Notes: generated by a model from the letters alone, not told the origin. A stretch of 64,000 nt of DNA from Argyresthia goedartella (GCA_949825045.1 OX463807.1:10689501-10753500), one strand, 5' to 3'; counted from the stretch's first letter, positions 45,206 through 56,530 are shown. A program made the numbers and translations.

Positions 45206-46022
45206 TACAGGAAAAGTCGACCTAGATCCGTTAAGGGCGTGTAGTACACATCATTTCTTAATGATTTCACTATGGAACCCCCCATCCTAAACTTAACCGT
45301 TTTCGAGATATTCGAGATTTTTTTTTTTATGAAAATGCCCAATTTTTCGGCTATTGAATTGAATATTTTGTTTTTTTTTTACTCTAATGATTATTTTTTT
45401 GGGTTTTTACATGAAGAATGAGATGCTTAATGTCCTCAATGACGAAAGATTTCATCAGCGATCAGGGATCGTTGGTGAAATCTTTTAAGGGACACTTTAT
45501 TTCTTTCAGAGGCACCTAGCGGTTGTTTCGATTTGCCCTAAGTATAGGGTCATCTAAGCTCCTTGGGGACCCCAGTCCGGCCACCGAAACAATCGCTAGA
45601 CAGCTAAGAATAAGAGCTAAGTGGCCCTTAACTGTTGGTGAAATTGGGCATGAGACCGCGAGACACATCCTCCAGTCTCGATAAGTTAATCATAATTAAT
45701 CTGACAATGGTACTACGCCTGCCATTGTCCAAAAGCTTGCACAATTTACAACGCGACTGTACTTCCACGTCTGTGATTGACGCGAGAGATACAGTGCGAC
45801 TGGCGAGCCACGACGGACGCAACCCCCCGCACGTCCCGCACATCACCTCCCCTCACCTGATGCGCCGCGCTCTGGATCAAGGGACTACTGGTAAAGCTGG
45901 TACTACCAGTACCTGTATGGTTCTACCGTGGACAAACTATTAGCGCCCTCTAAGTGTAACCAATTTGACAGTTTAACTCCCCATTCGTGCCTTGCCAATG
46001 CGCAATGTTCTGGTCCACATAC
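45206..46022. other. Intron with small foldback sequences
   Basis: AAAGATTTCATCAGCGATC (about 45447) pairs with GATCGTTGGTGAAATCTTT (about 45468) as a hairpin with 17 of 19 matches, and CCTAGCGGTTGTTTCG (45511) pairs with CGAAACAATCGCTAG (45585). Probably a non-autonomous DNA element. No gene recognised. Confidence 0.45.
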
Positions 46023-46150
46023 CTCATCCCTTGCCTCCTGATCCAACCTCTCCAGCGTGTCCCTCGTGTACTGGAAGCTGCCCAACTTCTCCAGAAGCGA
46101 TATACAGTATCGCTTCACTTCGATGTCGCGTGTGCGCTGTCTTAGGATGT
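46023..46150 (-). CDS. GGPPS: GGPPS penultimate coding exon
   Basis: 128 bp between acceptor AGCACTCAG (before 46150) and donor GTATGT (46022-46017). Codons read ILRQRTRDIEVKRYCISLLE, KLGSFQYTRDTLERLDQEAR, DE. These match the conserved NILRQRT and SF-YTR helices near the C-terminus of animal GGPPS. The first two bases complete a codon begun by the previous exon (phase 1), the last codon is complete (phase 0). Confidence 0.93.
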
Positions 46151-46189
46151 CTGAGTGCTCGGTTCAGGAGATTGTGGGGTTCAACATAA

Positions 46190-46410
46190 ATACACATTTA
46201 CATACAGGCACAAGCATTGCTTGTGGCCCCACACTAGAATACCCTGTCGTGGGTACCAGAAACAGCGACGTCACGCACAATAACAACATCTAAGACCTGG
46301 GGATTTTTATTTTTTTCCACCACCGCAGCCAGGATGCAAACACGGGACCTCACTAGGGAAGCGAAGCCTCGAACAGCAAAGCCACGGAGGTCATCAAATG
46401 AAGCCTACTC
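46190..46410 (-). repeat. SINE-like repeat, copy 1
   Basis: Shares TACAGGCACAAGCATTGCTT and GGCCCCACACTAGAATACCC with partial copies at 52985 and 55373, and carries GCAAACACGGGACCT plus GCCACGGAGGTCATCAA, an RNA polymerase III B-box-like part on the minus strand. Family name unknown. Confidence 0.6.
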
Positions 46411-47007
46411 ATGTGTTAAGGTTAATATCCATTTCCAACGTATTGAGGGTTTAGTTCTTAGTAGTAGTATAGTTCTGGCTTTTTACAACTGTATCCGCAC
46501 ATTTCGCTGAATGTACTTGGATGTGAGATTCTCATGAATTCTTATTTCTCCTAATATGGAATACAATTTCCTTTAAGTCGACTTCGTCCATTGTGACGAC
46601 GTTCCCCGATTTATTAATTTCCGACGGTTATTATAAGGTTAAGTTATGGCAACCAATGTATAGTTTTTCAAATAAATTTTGACTACCAAATGTTAAATGT
46701 TCACCAAATTTGTTCGCCCATTTAGTTTCACAGAACCGAATTTGTTGCTAAAGGTCACTTTCTATCCGTATAATACAACCTGGAGCCTGAAGTGGTCAAA
46801 ATGGGAACTTGCCATTATGAACCTTGCCATAATGAGAACCTGTCGAAATGGCACAAAAATGAAAAGTTCGCGAAATGGAATGTGGTCATAATGGCGCCAA
46901 AGGATATTGTTGTAGGTACGTCTGTTTTTAAAGGCAAGTCCGAGAGACAGAGAGGTGAAACCTACTGTCCTATTTACCAAGTAATTTGGTTAATGCGTAA
47001 AGGATAC

Positions 47008-47111
47008 GTAACACTTGCTTGTCCCCCTCCTGGTTTCTGATCGCGTGTATGATCGGAAAACTAAACTTCCCCTCCGTAAGGTCTTCACAATAGCTCTTGT
47101 TCGCCGCGTAC
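47008..47111 (-). CDS. GGPPS: GGPPS exon with one extra base
   Basis: Acceptor TTACATTTCAG (before 47111), donor GTATCC (47007-47002). The exon encodes [20 protein letters not shown] then [11 protein letters not shown], the most conserved block after the second aspartate-rich motif. The previous exon ends in phase 0, so the exon should start on a codon, but the run GCGAAACAAG gives 104 bp instead of the 103 needed, shifting the frame four codons in. Either a sequencing or assembly error in a short A run or a real disabling mutation. Flanking splice sites look normal. Confidence 0.85.
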
Positions 47112-48518
47112 TGAAATGTAAGAAACAGTATACATCTATAACTTGTAAATTATTTTTTCACACCTTTCATTCGGAAAAGTAAGTTTTGCTCCACGACGAG
47201 AGGGAGCAAAATGCTACTTTTCTGTTCAAGCTACTTTTTTAATTTATTCTTTGGCATGTAGCATTTAAGCAATGTGCCAATAGAACACAGATCTTATTGA
47301 AATAATCGATTGTAATTAAATCGTAATCGATTAAAAACGAACACGTTTCAAGTTTCAACTTTAACAACTTTATATGAAAATTTATGAATTTTTCGTAATA
47401 TAAAAAAAAACTCATTAAATTATGTGTTTCACTGAAATCAAAAGTTCTTGTGATATCCGATACCATTGTAATAATCCATTCGTTTATTTTTACACATTGG
47501 TAAAAGTAGTAAAAGTTTTGAAAGTATAATTGAAAGTATAGTTATTATTTTTAGAGCATTCATTATATTTCAATTTTCCTCATAGTCGGTTTGAAAAATT
47601 GTATGTGTCACTCAGGAGCAAAATTATTTTCGACTTGGGTTGGGTTGGTTGGTTAACGCTTGAAACCTTCGTTACGCTCAGGACTCGCTTCACTCTGGGT
47701 TCAATGTACCGCCCTAGCCGTAAAGACATCATTTTGCTCCCTTGTGACACAAATAACTATATCATGCATAGCGCATAACTGAATACTAGCTTTCTGCGAT
47801 AGCTAGATAGGTAGAGTATTCCCAAAAAAAAGTCGGGCGACATTGATAGATATTCGACGATTTTGATGTAATAAAGGATCTTCATCAAACAAATATGAAC
47901 TAAAAGTATGCATTAAAGAAACCGTTTAACTATAATAAAGCTCCCTGATTTTAGGACAAAGAAAATCTAATCCATTAATGGAGCGTTTTTTGAATATGGA
48001 ACATTACAACGCTCCAGCAATTTTATATGAAACGGCGGCGTGCAGGAGTTATTAAATACTCTTTGATCAATCTTGGCATACCAAAGTGAGTCTCTTTGCT
48101 TAGTACAAATTGCGTTCACGAGGCTGTATAGCCACAAATGGGTGTATTTCGGCACAGGTAATAAATAAAAAAATTGGCGACAAAGCTGAAAATTAGTCTT
48201 GATTTGTTATTTACATACTTATTATATATAAATTTAATAATTAAAATGAGTTCCGACGGTTTAGATTAGAGGGTGAAATGGAGATTGATTGTACTCCACC
48301 AGATTTAAGATCAGAAGCCAAATTGGCAATGGAATATTAATTAGATTAAATGTTTAATATAAAAAGTATGTTTTTATTTTCCTGCATTCTTTGAGAAAAG
48401 CACTATATATGCCTCGGCGGAAAAGGCAATTGCCTATCTAGTATTAATGAAGTCCTCGCCTACTACTCGACCTACAATTGACTATTTCGCGGCCTTTGCA
48501 ATAATGTACTACTTATAA
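47112..48518. other. Intron, nothing recognised
   Basis: AT-rich intron between GGPPS exons. AGCAAAATGCTAC and TTTTGCTCC pieces recur loosely near 47200 and 47735. No supported gene or element. Confidence 0.4.
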
Positions 48519-48886
48519 CGTTACCTCGCTTTAAGCCTATAATATTGAGTAGCATACTTTACTTCCTTTCCGGTGCGACGAATATAGCCCCAAGCAGCTC
48601 ATTTCTTGTTTGAAACTCCTAAATTGCATACGACAACAGTGCGCGAGTAAAGTTGCTGTAATAGCGCGAAGGCAAAGCTAGTGCCATTCGGCGTGCTTGA
48701 TTTTCTGGTCATTGGCTTTTTGGACTACTTTCTGTGCGAACATATTCCAAATTTGCATATATTTTTCCAAGTTTCTTTCTATATCTGGAATTATTACGGT
48801 TGAAGTGTTCATTGTAACAAAAATGAATCCGTTCTTCCAAGCACACTTCTCTTGTGGTGAGAACCCTGCAAAGTCTAGAATGGATG

Positions 48887-50098
48887 GTCTTCAAACTTCA
48901 AAAAGTCTGTTATGACGCCTCAGAAATCCATAGAATACCTCGGTGTTACATGGAACCCGTGGAAGAACGAAAAGAAGCTTCCCCAGGAGAAGCTAAAAGT
49001 ACTGAGACGTAAAACCCAGAAGATGTCGACCTCAGACAAAGTAGGTCTGAAACAAATTTAAAGTTTGTTGGGTTCATGGAATTTCACCAGCTTTGTGGTT
49101 CCACGGGGTCGACTGAACTCACGCGCCCTATATTGTCATTAGGCCCCAGCTAATGAGATCAGACCGGGTCTGTATAAGACCGCTACCGGAAGAGGTTCAG
49201 CAGAATCTTCAATGGTGGGCACGCAACTACATGTCGCGATCCCTTCTGCACTTTCCACCTCCAGAGCACGTCCTATCCACAGTTACTTCTGTGAAGGACT
49301 GGGGCGCGCAGCTGGACTCTGTGATGATGTCAGGAGCGTGGACAGCAGAAGAGGAACATCTTCACAGCAATGTCCTAGAGATGCTTGATGCTACGGGTCC
49401 TTCATCAAAAGGGAAGGATATTAGCAAATTCCAGTCTATTGGTTAAAACAGACAACCGAACTGTCGTGGCGTACTTACGCAACGAAGGCGGCTCGAGCTA
49501 ACGTATGAGGTACTTTTAGTCGTAGATCACTTTCATATCCACATGACGGTTTTTCACAGTCCCGGCCAGTACAACTACGTCGCCGATCGCTTGTCGAGAT
49601 CAAAAGCATCAGCGGAATAGCATCTACAGAGCAATGGAGCTGGAAAGTGTTTCGGAGATGGGGAATCCCAGAAATCGATCTGTTTGCGTCCAGGAACGCG
49701 CACATAGTCCCTTTACACAAATCTAGACTTGACACTTTACGTAAATCTAGACTTGATGGACCCCAAGCAGTATTTAATAGTGCCTTCAGCCAGGAGTGGC
49801 ACTATAAAATGGCGTGGATATTCCCGACACCTTGCATACTCCCCAGAGTGTAAAAAAAATTGAACCGGGCCTCCGGGGCTTACATTGTTATAGTCCCCGA
49901 TAGGAAAAAGGTATTCTGGAGACCAGACCTAGAAGCCCTAAGACCGTCCTTTACAGGTGAGAGACCTGGATCAAGTTTTGATAGACACACATACCAACTT
50001 ACCACCACCGCAAGTGCGTCAAATGAACTTACAAGCGTGGCGAATTCAGGGTGGTATTCAATGCTAGACGTCTGGAATCAAAAAATTGAATTGGAGTA
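48887..50098 (+). pseudogene. DIRS_C RT C-terminus, RNase H and linker
   Basis: Starts with SVMTPQKSIEYLGVTWNPWK (RT thumb). RNase H pieces follow in several frames: VKDWGAQLDSVMMSGAWTAE (the normal Asp before this lies in decayed sequence), LHSNVLEML, and GQYNYVADRLSRSKASA, then MFRRWGIPEIDLFASRNAHI, FNSAFSQEWHYKMAWIFPTP and VIVPDRKKVFWRPDLEALRP. A short duplication (TCTAGACTTGA at 49724 and 49748) lies inside. Confidence 0.8.
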
Positions 50099-50139
50099 GG
50101 GTAGAAGCTGGAGAAATTCACGTATGAGTTCGTAGAAAC

Positions 50140-50940
50140 CAGCTTGGAACCGATGGGCGAATGGTCAAGGGAAAATGAGGTTAACATGTACCAGCCGCAA
50201 CCTCAGGAAGTTGCCCGTTTTTTGACAGATCTTCATCTAAAGTACAATCATGCCTATAGTACTATTTGTCTGCACAAGTCTGTTGTGTCAACATTTTGTC
50301 GACCGATTCTAGGTAACCCGTTAAGTTCACATATAATAATAAGACAGACTTTAAAGGGCATAGCTTTACAAGAGCCACCCAAACGTAAGCCACCAATCTG
50401 GGATGTTAAGGTGTTAACGTCTTATCTCACGTCACACGCTCCACATGGTTTTTCGCTTTTTGTAGTATCTAGAAGAGTGGCTGTTATTTTGTTACCTTAC
50501 CTTGTTAAGATGATCTTTCTGCTAATTGCATAATTGAGAATAATTCAATAGTTATGTGGCCAAAGTATGGCTCTAAGACGAATAATTCGTCGTTCAGGCA
50601 GTCTAGCTGGAGTATACTAGCTTGTAGCTCGAACACTAACGTAGTCAAAAAATTGTTAGAAATATCGAAATCTCGCAGAGGTTATTTAGATTCCTTGTTC
50701 ATTAGCATATGTGGCACACAAAAGCCCGCCACCCCTACTATTATAGGAGGATGGGTAAAATCCGTCCTTAAGCTAGCAGGAATTGATTCTAGTCCAGGTA
50801 GCGTTCGGTCAGCAGTCGCCTCTGCTAGCTGGTTCGACCACACACACACACACACACACACACCTATTGATCAAATTTTAAGTCGCGGCAACCGGAAATC
50901 AGCAAAGACTTTTTTACAAATTTTACAAAAAAGAAGTTAA
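50140..50940 (+). pseudogene. DIRS_C tyrosine recombinase with (AC)n insertion
   Basis: The first frame has QPQEVARFLTDLHLKYNHAY, ICLHKSVVSTFCRPILGNPL and PKRKPPIWDVKVLTSYLTSH, ending at 50533. The second (50554-50940) has SSPGSVRSAVASASWFDH, a His-Thr run encoded by an (AC)n microsatellite at 50838-50863, then PIDQILSRGNRKSAKTFLQI. The catalytic Arg and Tyr regions are degraded. Confidence 0.8.
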
Positions 50941-51157
50941 CTCTTGCCCGGCCACAGCTTTATCAAATAAATTTTCAATCAGTTTATTGAATGTATTTTT
51001 ATTTGGAACTACGATTGTGTTACAAATTTCTGCAAAACACCTATGTTCCATGTTCCATAATTATATAAGTTCTTGTATATTTGATGATCATAGTTTACAC
51101 AAAATAACTCCTAGTCATATCACATTGGCGTTTTTAACTCAGTAGTCGATACCAAAC

Positions 51158-51560
51158 ACTACTCAATATTATAGGCTCAAAGCGAGGTAACGTAAAGTAT
51201 AATATGGCAATTTTACCTGAAAATTAAATTGTTATTATATTATATACATACTTACCTCGCTTTGAGCCTAGGTAAATCCTATGCATCGCATCATCGTGCC
51301 ACATTCTTAGGCACGATCTTAGCTCATTAATTTAATTGAGTTCAATCAATTTCTTATATAGTGTTTTGCCAATGACACTTGCTTTGCCTTCGCGCCATAA
51401 CATAAACTTCACGCGCGCACTGTTGCCTTGGTTCAAAACGGATATGACATATGTATTATAGGAGTTTTAAACAGGAAGTGAGCTCCTTTGGGGCTATATT
51501 CATCGCACCGCATGCTATTCAATATTATCAGCTCAATGCGAGGTAAGTATGTATAAAAAC
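51158..51560. repeat. DIRS_C 3' repeat and complementary region
   Basis: CTCAATATTATAGGCTCAAA at 51162 is the inverse of the 5' end near 48535. GGCAATTTTACCTGAAAATTAAATTG (51206-51231; about 26 bp) pairs imperfectly with CAATTTTATTTTCAGGCAAAATTGCC (51562-51587). The layout and the TTTTCAGG motif match those of DIRS_A and DIRS_B. Confidence 0.7.
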
Positions 51561-51609
51561 AATTTTATTTTCAGGCAAAATTGCCCAATTTTTTCACTTA
51601 AATAAAATC

Positions 51610-52474
51610 GACATAAAACGCCTCACGTAATTAATGGACAAGCCACAAAACGCCACCAGACGTCACGCCACAACCACTTTTATATAGTTTTTTTATGGAA
51701 TAAACTAAACAATAAGTAAAACTACAGAAACAAGGCTTCAATTAAACTCAATTCGATTAGCAACTATTTAGGCAATCGTGTCCCAAGCCATTTAGTACCT
51801 AGCTGGTTGCTCCCCTCCCTCAAATATGGCGAGGGGGGTGACGGCTGTTGCACAAGTCATACTCGTGAACGAGTGCAGCTTTGGGGGACTGGTCCAGTCT
51901 GGTTTCTCATAAGTTATGTTCAATTACAGCATGTCTATATTTTGAGACATCTTATTGGCACTTATGGATACGATGTCATAATATTGTCATTAGATTAGAT
52001 ATTTTTTATATCGTAAGTTGTGTTATAAAAATAATAATACGAAAATAAAAAATTACATCCCCATAGAGTTTCTTGGTGCTATCTTCTCTGACGGGCGTAT
52101 TTCCGAAGCACTGGTAAAGTTAATGGAGTATCTTTTTCCTGTGCGAGATTCAGCCATGAATCACCACTTGAAGGGGAAATTTTCTTTTTCAAACTCAACC
52201 ATAATCAGTTATGTACTCATTAGTTTAGTTGATCATATTTGATTTATTTTTTTCCATTTATATGAGTTTTAAGTAAGTGTTTGACTTGAAAAGTGCATTA
52301 TTTTGCCTACTTGCAATAAATGATTTGAGTTGAGTTTTACCCAGAATAAACTAGTTGGAGAAATAATTTTCCAAATAGGATCCGTCTTAGAGAATCTCCC
52401 TCCTTTTTTGAAATCGATTAATAAGTGGTTGTGGTCCGTGTGCGGCTAGACCGAGGCACGGCACAGATACTCAC
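51610..52474. other. Intron, nothing recognised
   Basis: AT-rich intron sequence with no gene, tandem repeat or element that I can support. Confidence 0.4.
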
Positions 52475-52614
52475 TTCTCGCAGACACAGATTGGAGTAAT
52501 CGTCCCTAATCTGGAAGTACAGGCCGAGTATCGCCGACAGCTTACAGAAGTCGGACTTGTTGTCACTGAATAGTTGCATCAGCCGAATCGCGAGCATGAA
52601 GAGACCGCCCGTCT
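52475..52614 (-). CDS. GGPPS: GGPPS exon with second aspartate-rich motif
   Basis: 140 bp between acceptor TCTCTTCCAG (before 52614) and donor GTGAGT (52474-52469). Reads TGGLFMLAIRLMQLFSDNKS, DFCKLSAILGLYFQIRDDYS, NLCLRE. QIRDDYxNL is the second aspartate-rich motif of animal GGPPS, which binds the diphosphate through magnesium; the form DDYxN is usual for this enzyme. The first two bases complete a Lys codon begun by the upstream exon. Confidence 0.95.
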
Positions 52615-52678
52615 CTGGAAGAGAAATGACAGAGTACATGTGGCTAATGATAACGAGAGCGATGTTAACTCGATTTAC

Positions 52679-52758
52679 CAATCTTGTAGATTAAAGGCAA
52701 ACAAAGGTATTGTTCTAGCCAATGACATTTCTTTGTTTACATTTAGTCTACAAGATTG
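52679..52758. mobile_element. 80-bp foldback element in a GGPPS intron
   Basis: CAATCTTGTAGATTAAAGGC at 52679 pairs with the inverse of GTCTACAAGATTG ending at 52758; the arms are about 27 bp with a few mismatches. It lies 65 bp upstream of the acceptor for the 52475-52614 exon, close to where a branch point would be. Confidence 0.6.
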
Positions 52759-52974
52759 ATATAAGGTATATGGCCCGCAAACTGATGGTAGGCGTGACAA
52801 TTCCATACTATTCTTTTTTTGATAAAACTGGCTCTTATTTCTGAATACATAACAGTTCACACTTGGCGACGCCGATTAGCATTTTGCGGGCTTATAATGC
52901 GAGTTTATATGTATTTTGTATGAGTATTCGGCCACTACGAATGCTTTATACACATCAATCATTGTAAAACTGCC

Positions 52975-53100
52975 ACAGACGTAACTTTTGGCCTCACACT
53001 AGGATACCCTGTGTCGTGGGAACCAGCAACAGCGACGTTATAAACAGAAGCGTCCTAAACTCAGGTTTTTTCTTCCTTAAAGGCTAGGATTCGAACAAGT
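52975..53100. repeat. SINE-like repeat, copy 2
   Basis: GGCCTCACACTAGGATACCC, TCGTGGGAACCAGCAACAGC and GGATTCGAACAAG match parts of the 46190-46410 repeat and end in a B-box-like sequence. Confidence 0.5.
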
Positions 53101-53290
53101 ACAAGATCCTAGCAAGAAAGTACAATTTAGACAGATTCTTATTATGCACATATTTAGTGTGTTGTTACAAATAAATGTGACCGAAATATCAGAATTTGTT
53201 TGTACACGGGGGATGAAATATTTCACTAAAACAATTCCTGCTAGAATCACGTTTCGATACGTGATCCTAGCAATAAAGTGTGAAATCGAT
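53100..53290. repeat. Dispersed repeat, inverse partner of 56100-56290
   Basis: Shares in inverse orientation TTTGTACACGGGGG, GACCGAAAT and ACGTTTCGATACGTGATCCTAGCA-type sequence (ACGTTTCGAAACGTRATYCTAGCA in the partner). The GTTTCGAWACGTGATCCTA core is nearly palindromic. Confidence 0.65.
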
Positions 53291-54960
53291 GCCACACATT
53301 TCAAACCCCACTGCTCTCCGTCTATCCTCGATATTATGATCGTCTCTAACTTAGATAAGGTTGCCGTACACGGTCAACTCAATTCTCTTTTCTCTTTTCA
53401 TGGCCTTATCTATATTTCGTATAAGATCAGGCCTGTCAACAGCAATGCAAAATTTCTCAATTTTATTCTAAGGGATATTGACCAAGAGTATCTTAGGGCG
53501 GATACCTTGTCAACCAACTGGTCCCCTGTAATATCCAGCGAGACCATGGACGAGAAAATCGACAATTTCAATATCATAGTCCTAAGTCTCTACGACAAGC
53601 ACATATACAAAAGTAAGAGTGAAACACCTACCCGCCCCTTGGCTAACAGATACTATTAAGCGTCTAATGGCCAAGAGGAACAGAGCCAAGTGTAAATACC
53701 GTAAGAATCCGACAAATGAAAATTTCCTTTCTTACAAATGTCTTCGCAACCGCTGCAACCATCTCTGTCGTTAAACAAGCCACTCTTCAGAGCCTGCACT
53801 CTTAGTCCTTACCCACAACCACACCATTCAACTTGAGCAATGTTGGATTAAATCTGCCTTAAAATGCTTTTCACAATCCTGGATGAACTACTGCCAGTTA
53901 TTACAAACGTAATATTTATTTCCATAACCAATGGCATCATCCCCACCATGTGGAAAAAAGCTTTAGCCATCCCATTACATAAAACTTCCAGTCACCCCTT
54001 TTAAAGAGTATCGTCCTATTTAAATCCTACCCATCCTCTCCAAAGTCCTTGAACCCATTGTCCATACCCAGCTCTCTTATAACCTTCTCTCAAACAATCT
54101 GCTGAACATGTACCAGTCAGAATTCAGATCGGGTCATAGTACTGTCAAGGCTCTGCTTAATGTCACAGATGACATCCAGGTAGCCATGGACAGTAAAGAG
54201 CTTCCCATGCTGGCTTTACTTGACTTCAGTAGTGCCTTCAACTACGTAGATTTCAACATTCTCGTTGAGCTTCGCAGATCCCCGAAGGTCTCCTCTTTCT
54301 CTGCCAGCTGCTTCGACTTTTATTTGAGGGATCGGCAACAGGCGATCTCTTTACAAGCGTCCCTCAAGATGGCACTCTTTCTCCTGTTCTATTCTCGATT
54401 TTCATTAACTCCATCTCGGACATCCTTTCTTCCTCATATCACCTTTACGCTGATGATCTCCAGATTTATCGCCACTTCCCTCCTAACGATGCATGTGGAG
54501 GCACTCAACGCTGATCAAGAAGTTGGGCTTCATCCTTCGGACTCCTGTTTAACTCGAGCAAGTCCCAACCCATGATTATAGGTACCAGAAAGTATCTTAA
54601 CTTGTTGTACAACAGCCCATTCCATCTGTCACTTTTAATGGTACCACAATCGTATATAGCGATAAAGCTAAAAATCGGTGTCTTATGTTCGACAACCAGC
54701 TGTCTTAGTCATCATGCATATCAGCTTGTCAATGAGGTCAGTCGCCGAGTATTTGCTACTTTTCACTCTCTCGGGAGACTTCAGTCCTTTTTGTTTCGAC
54801 AGTCGAAAAATACTCCCGCTCAGTCTCTCCTTCTACCCCTCATCGATTATGCTGATATCTGCTGGGTCAGTGCTAATGAAGAACTACTGAAAAAACTCGA
54901 ACGACTTCGAAATCTCTGGATTCGATTTATCTTCGAGATTCTCGAGCCGCGTCAAGCAAT
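53275..54960 (+). mobile_element. Non-LTR retrotransposon, heavily mutated (LINE_4)
   Basis: Plus strand. The endonuclease end includes SILDIMIVSNLDKVAVHGQL and LIYISYKIRPVN (53320-53440), then a linker, then RT in changing frames: MYQSEFRSGHSTVKALLNVT, LPMLALLDFSSAFNYVDFNI (catalytic Asp, about 54200), YHLYADDLQIYRHF with the YADD box at 54446-54457, and QSLLLPLIDYADICWVSANE, LKKLERLRNLWIRFIFEIL. Order and motifs fit one ORF2 with more than five indels. The 3' end cannot be set precisely. Confidence 0.8.
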
Positions 54961-56284
54961 TAGCGTACGTTGTTCCGTTTGTTGGTTGGCCAACCTGCGC
55001 GCCACGAGCAAGCGCGCGGCCTGTGCGCAGTTCAGTGCAACAGATATCCTTCAACTCGAGAGAAGAAGTATGCTGTCTATTGTTTGTGGTCTATTGTGTC
55101 GTGCGTATGGTGTGCAATTTGGAAAACATACACGATCGCTTGATTTTCTATTTGAATGAAGCAAATGCAAAGAGGATAGTCTATTTTATTATCAACATAA
55201 CATTGAAGCACTCGTATCACCGCGAGACTTCCGTTTAACTTAAACATTAATCACACATGATTAAAAACATGTTAACACAAAACTGCGTTTTCTGGGATAG
55301 ACATGGTTTAATTAATTGTAGGCGCGCCGACTACCCACTACGGGAAATTATATACATCAAACATAATAAACACTTACATACAGGCACATACATTGCTTCT
55401 GGCCCCACACTAGGATACTAGGATATTATGGCTCAAGGTTTCTTTTGTTTTAATTTATTTTGTATTTCCCATAGTGGGTATCCAGCTTCAGGAGTATCCA
55501 GTCTTGTTATTGACAGACGTGACCTAGAGTACTGAATATTCTATTGTAGGCATTTGTGGAAGAACAACATAAAAAAATATGTAATTATTATAATGTAATT
55601 TTCTTCAAACATTTTTTATGCATCCTACAGACATTTTCTACATAACAAATGTTGTTTTTTAGTACATATCTGGCGTACAAAAAGAGGTTACTGTCGTATT
55701 GAGATCTGGGCTTGAAGGGCTTTTTGTTTGAGCGCTTGATACTGAACAACCATTTGAGATGTTCCATGTCCTATTTTACGGCACAGGTTTTGTATTCGAA
55801 GTTTTTGGTACATACTTCGGGCAATGTTCATTCGAGCTCAGCCAATTTTGTAATTCGACTGCACAATGAAAAAGCACAATGTCCATTGTATTGTCACTGT
55901 CCTAGGGATTTTGGCCCTGACACACAAATTACCACTAATATTCATGTGTCGGGCTATAGATTTGTGTGTTCAGTAGTTTTCTCAAACCAGCATTTGGTCA
56001 AACGTGATCCTAGCAGGAAATGGAATATGTCTGAAACCCCTCGCACACAAAATTGGCTTTTCGGTCACATTTACCACTAAATGCCCATATAAGTAAAATT
56101 TTTCGATTTCACACTTCTTGCCAGGATCACGTTTCGAAACGTAATTCTAGCATGAAGAGTTTTTGTGAAATATTTTTAGCCCCCGTGTACAAATTCTGAA
56201 ATTTCGGTCCCATTTATATCTAACAAAACACAAAATATGAGCATAATCGGGATTTATCTAAATCGTACATTCTTGCTGAGATCA
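54960..56284. other. Non-coding stretch with repeat fragments
   Basis: A third short copy of the SINE-like repeat is at 55370-55425 (TACAGGCACATACATTGCTT, GGCCCCACACTAGGATACTA). AACGTGATCCTAGCAGGAAA at about 56002 and CCAGGATCACGTTTCGAAAC at about 56115 are pieces of the repeat paired with 53100-53290. No gene recognised. Confidence 0.5.
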
Positions 56285-56290
56285 TGTACA
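56100..56290. repeat. Dispersed repeat, inverse partner of 53100-53290
   Basis: Reverse complement follows 53100-53290 over most of its length, with ATGTACGATTTAGATAAATC on the outer side and CACGTTTCGAAACG on the inner. The two copies stand 3 kb apart around LINE_4. Confidence 0.65.
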
Positions 56291-56352
56291 TGATTCGAAT
56301 CCGGGACTTGTCGCTCATGAGGAACATCCTCGACCGCTACGCCATAAAGGAC
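56285..56352 (-). repeat. tRNA-derived SINE head
   Basis: On the minus strand TGGCGTAGCGGTCGAGG resembles an A box and GGATTCGAATCATG a B box, about 30 bp apart, as in tRNA-derived SINEs. No foldable tRNA or CCA-flanking context was found, so it is not called a tRNA gene. Confidence 0.55.
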
Positions 56353-56417
56353 GTCGGATAATAATGATAATGATAATAAAGAAGGTTTCCAAATCGTTTT
56401 CGAGCACGGCGACAGCT

Positions 56418-56530
56418 TTATGAGGTCCCTGCTTGCTTTGTGGGGCGTCGATCAAGTGCCCTTTATGAGGTCCCTGCTTGCTTTGTGGGGCGTCGATCAA
56501 GTGCCCTTTATGAGGTCCTTGCTTGCTTTG
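56418..56530. repeat. 45-bp minisatellite, 2.5 copies
   Basis: TTATGAGGTCCCTGCTTGCT starts at 56418, 56463 and 56508; the first two units are identical and the third has one T change and is cut short. Confidence 0.92.

Larger units (their letters stand above)
48519..51560 (+). mobile_element. DIRS-type retrotransposon relic (DIRS_C), internally deleted
   Basis: A 5' inverted terminal repeat (about 48519-48700) matches, in inverse, 51370-51550 (shared GCGCGAAGGCAAAGC, GAATATAGCCCCA). Between them are RT C-terminus, RNase H and tyrosine recombinase, with no gag and no N-terminal RT. It lies in a GGPPS intron. Many stops show it is dead. Confidence 0.85.

Noticed and set aside
45628..45846. Minus-strand ORF as the missing last GGPPS exon
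   Set aside because: No match to the LGGNP-type C-terminus; the real last exon with correct phase and stop lies at 39550-39654.
56285..56352. Possible tRNA gene
   Set aside because: A- and B-box-like sequences are present, but no full cloverleaf could be drawn, so it is listed as a SINE head.
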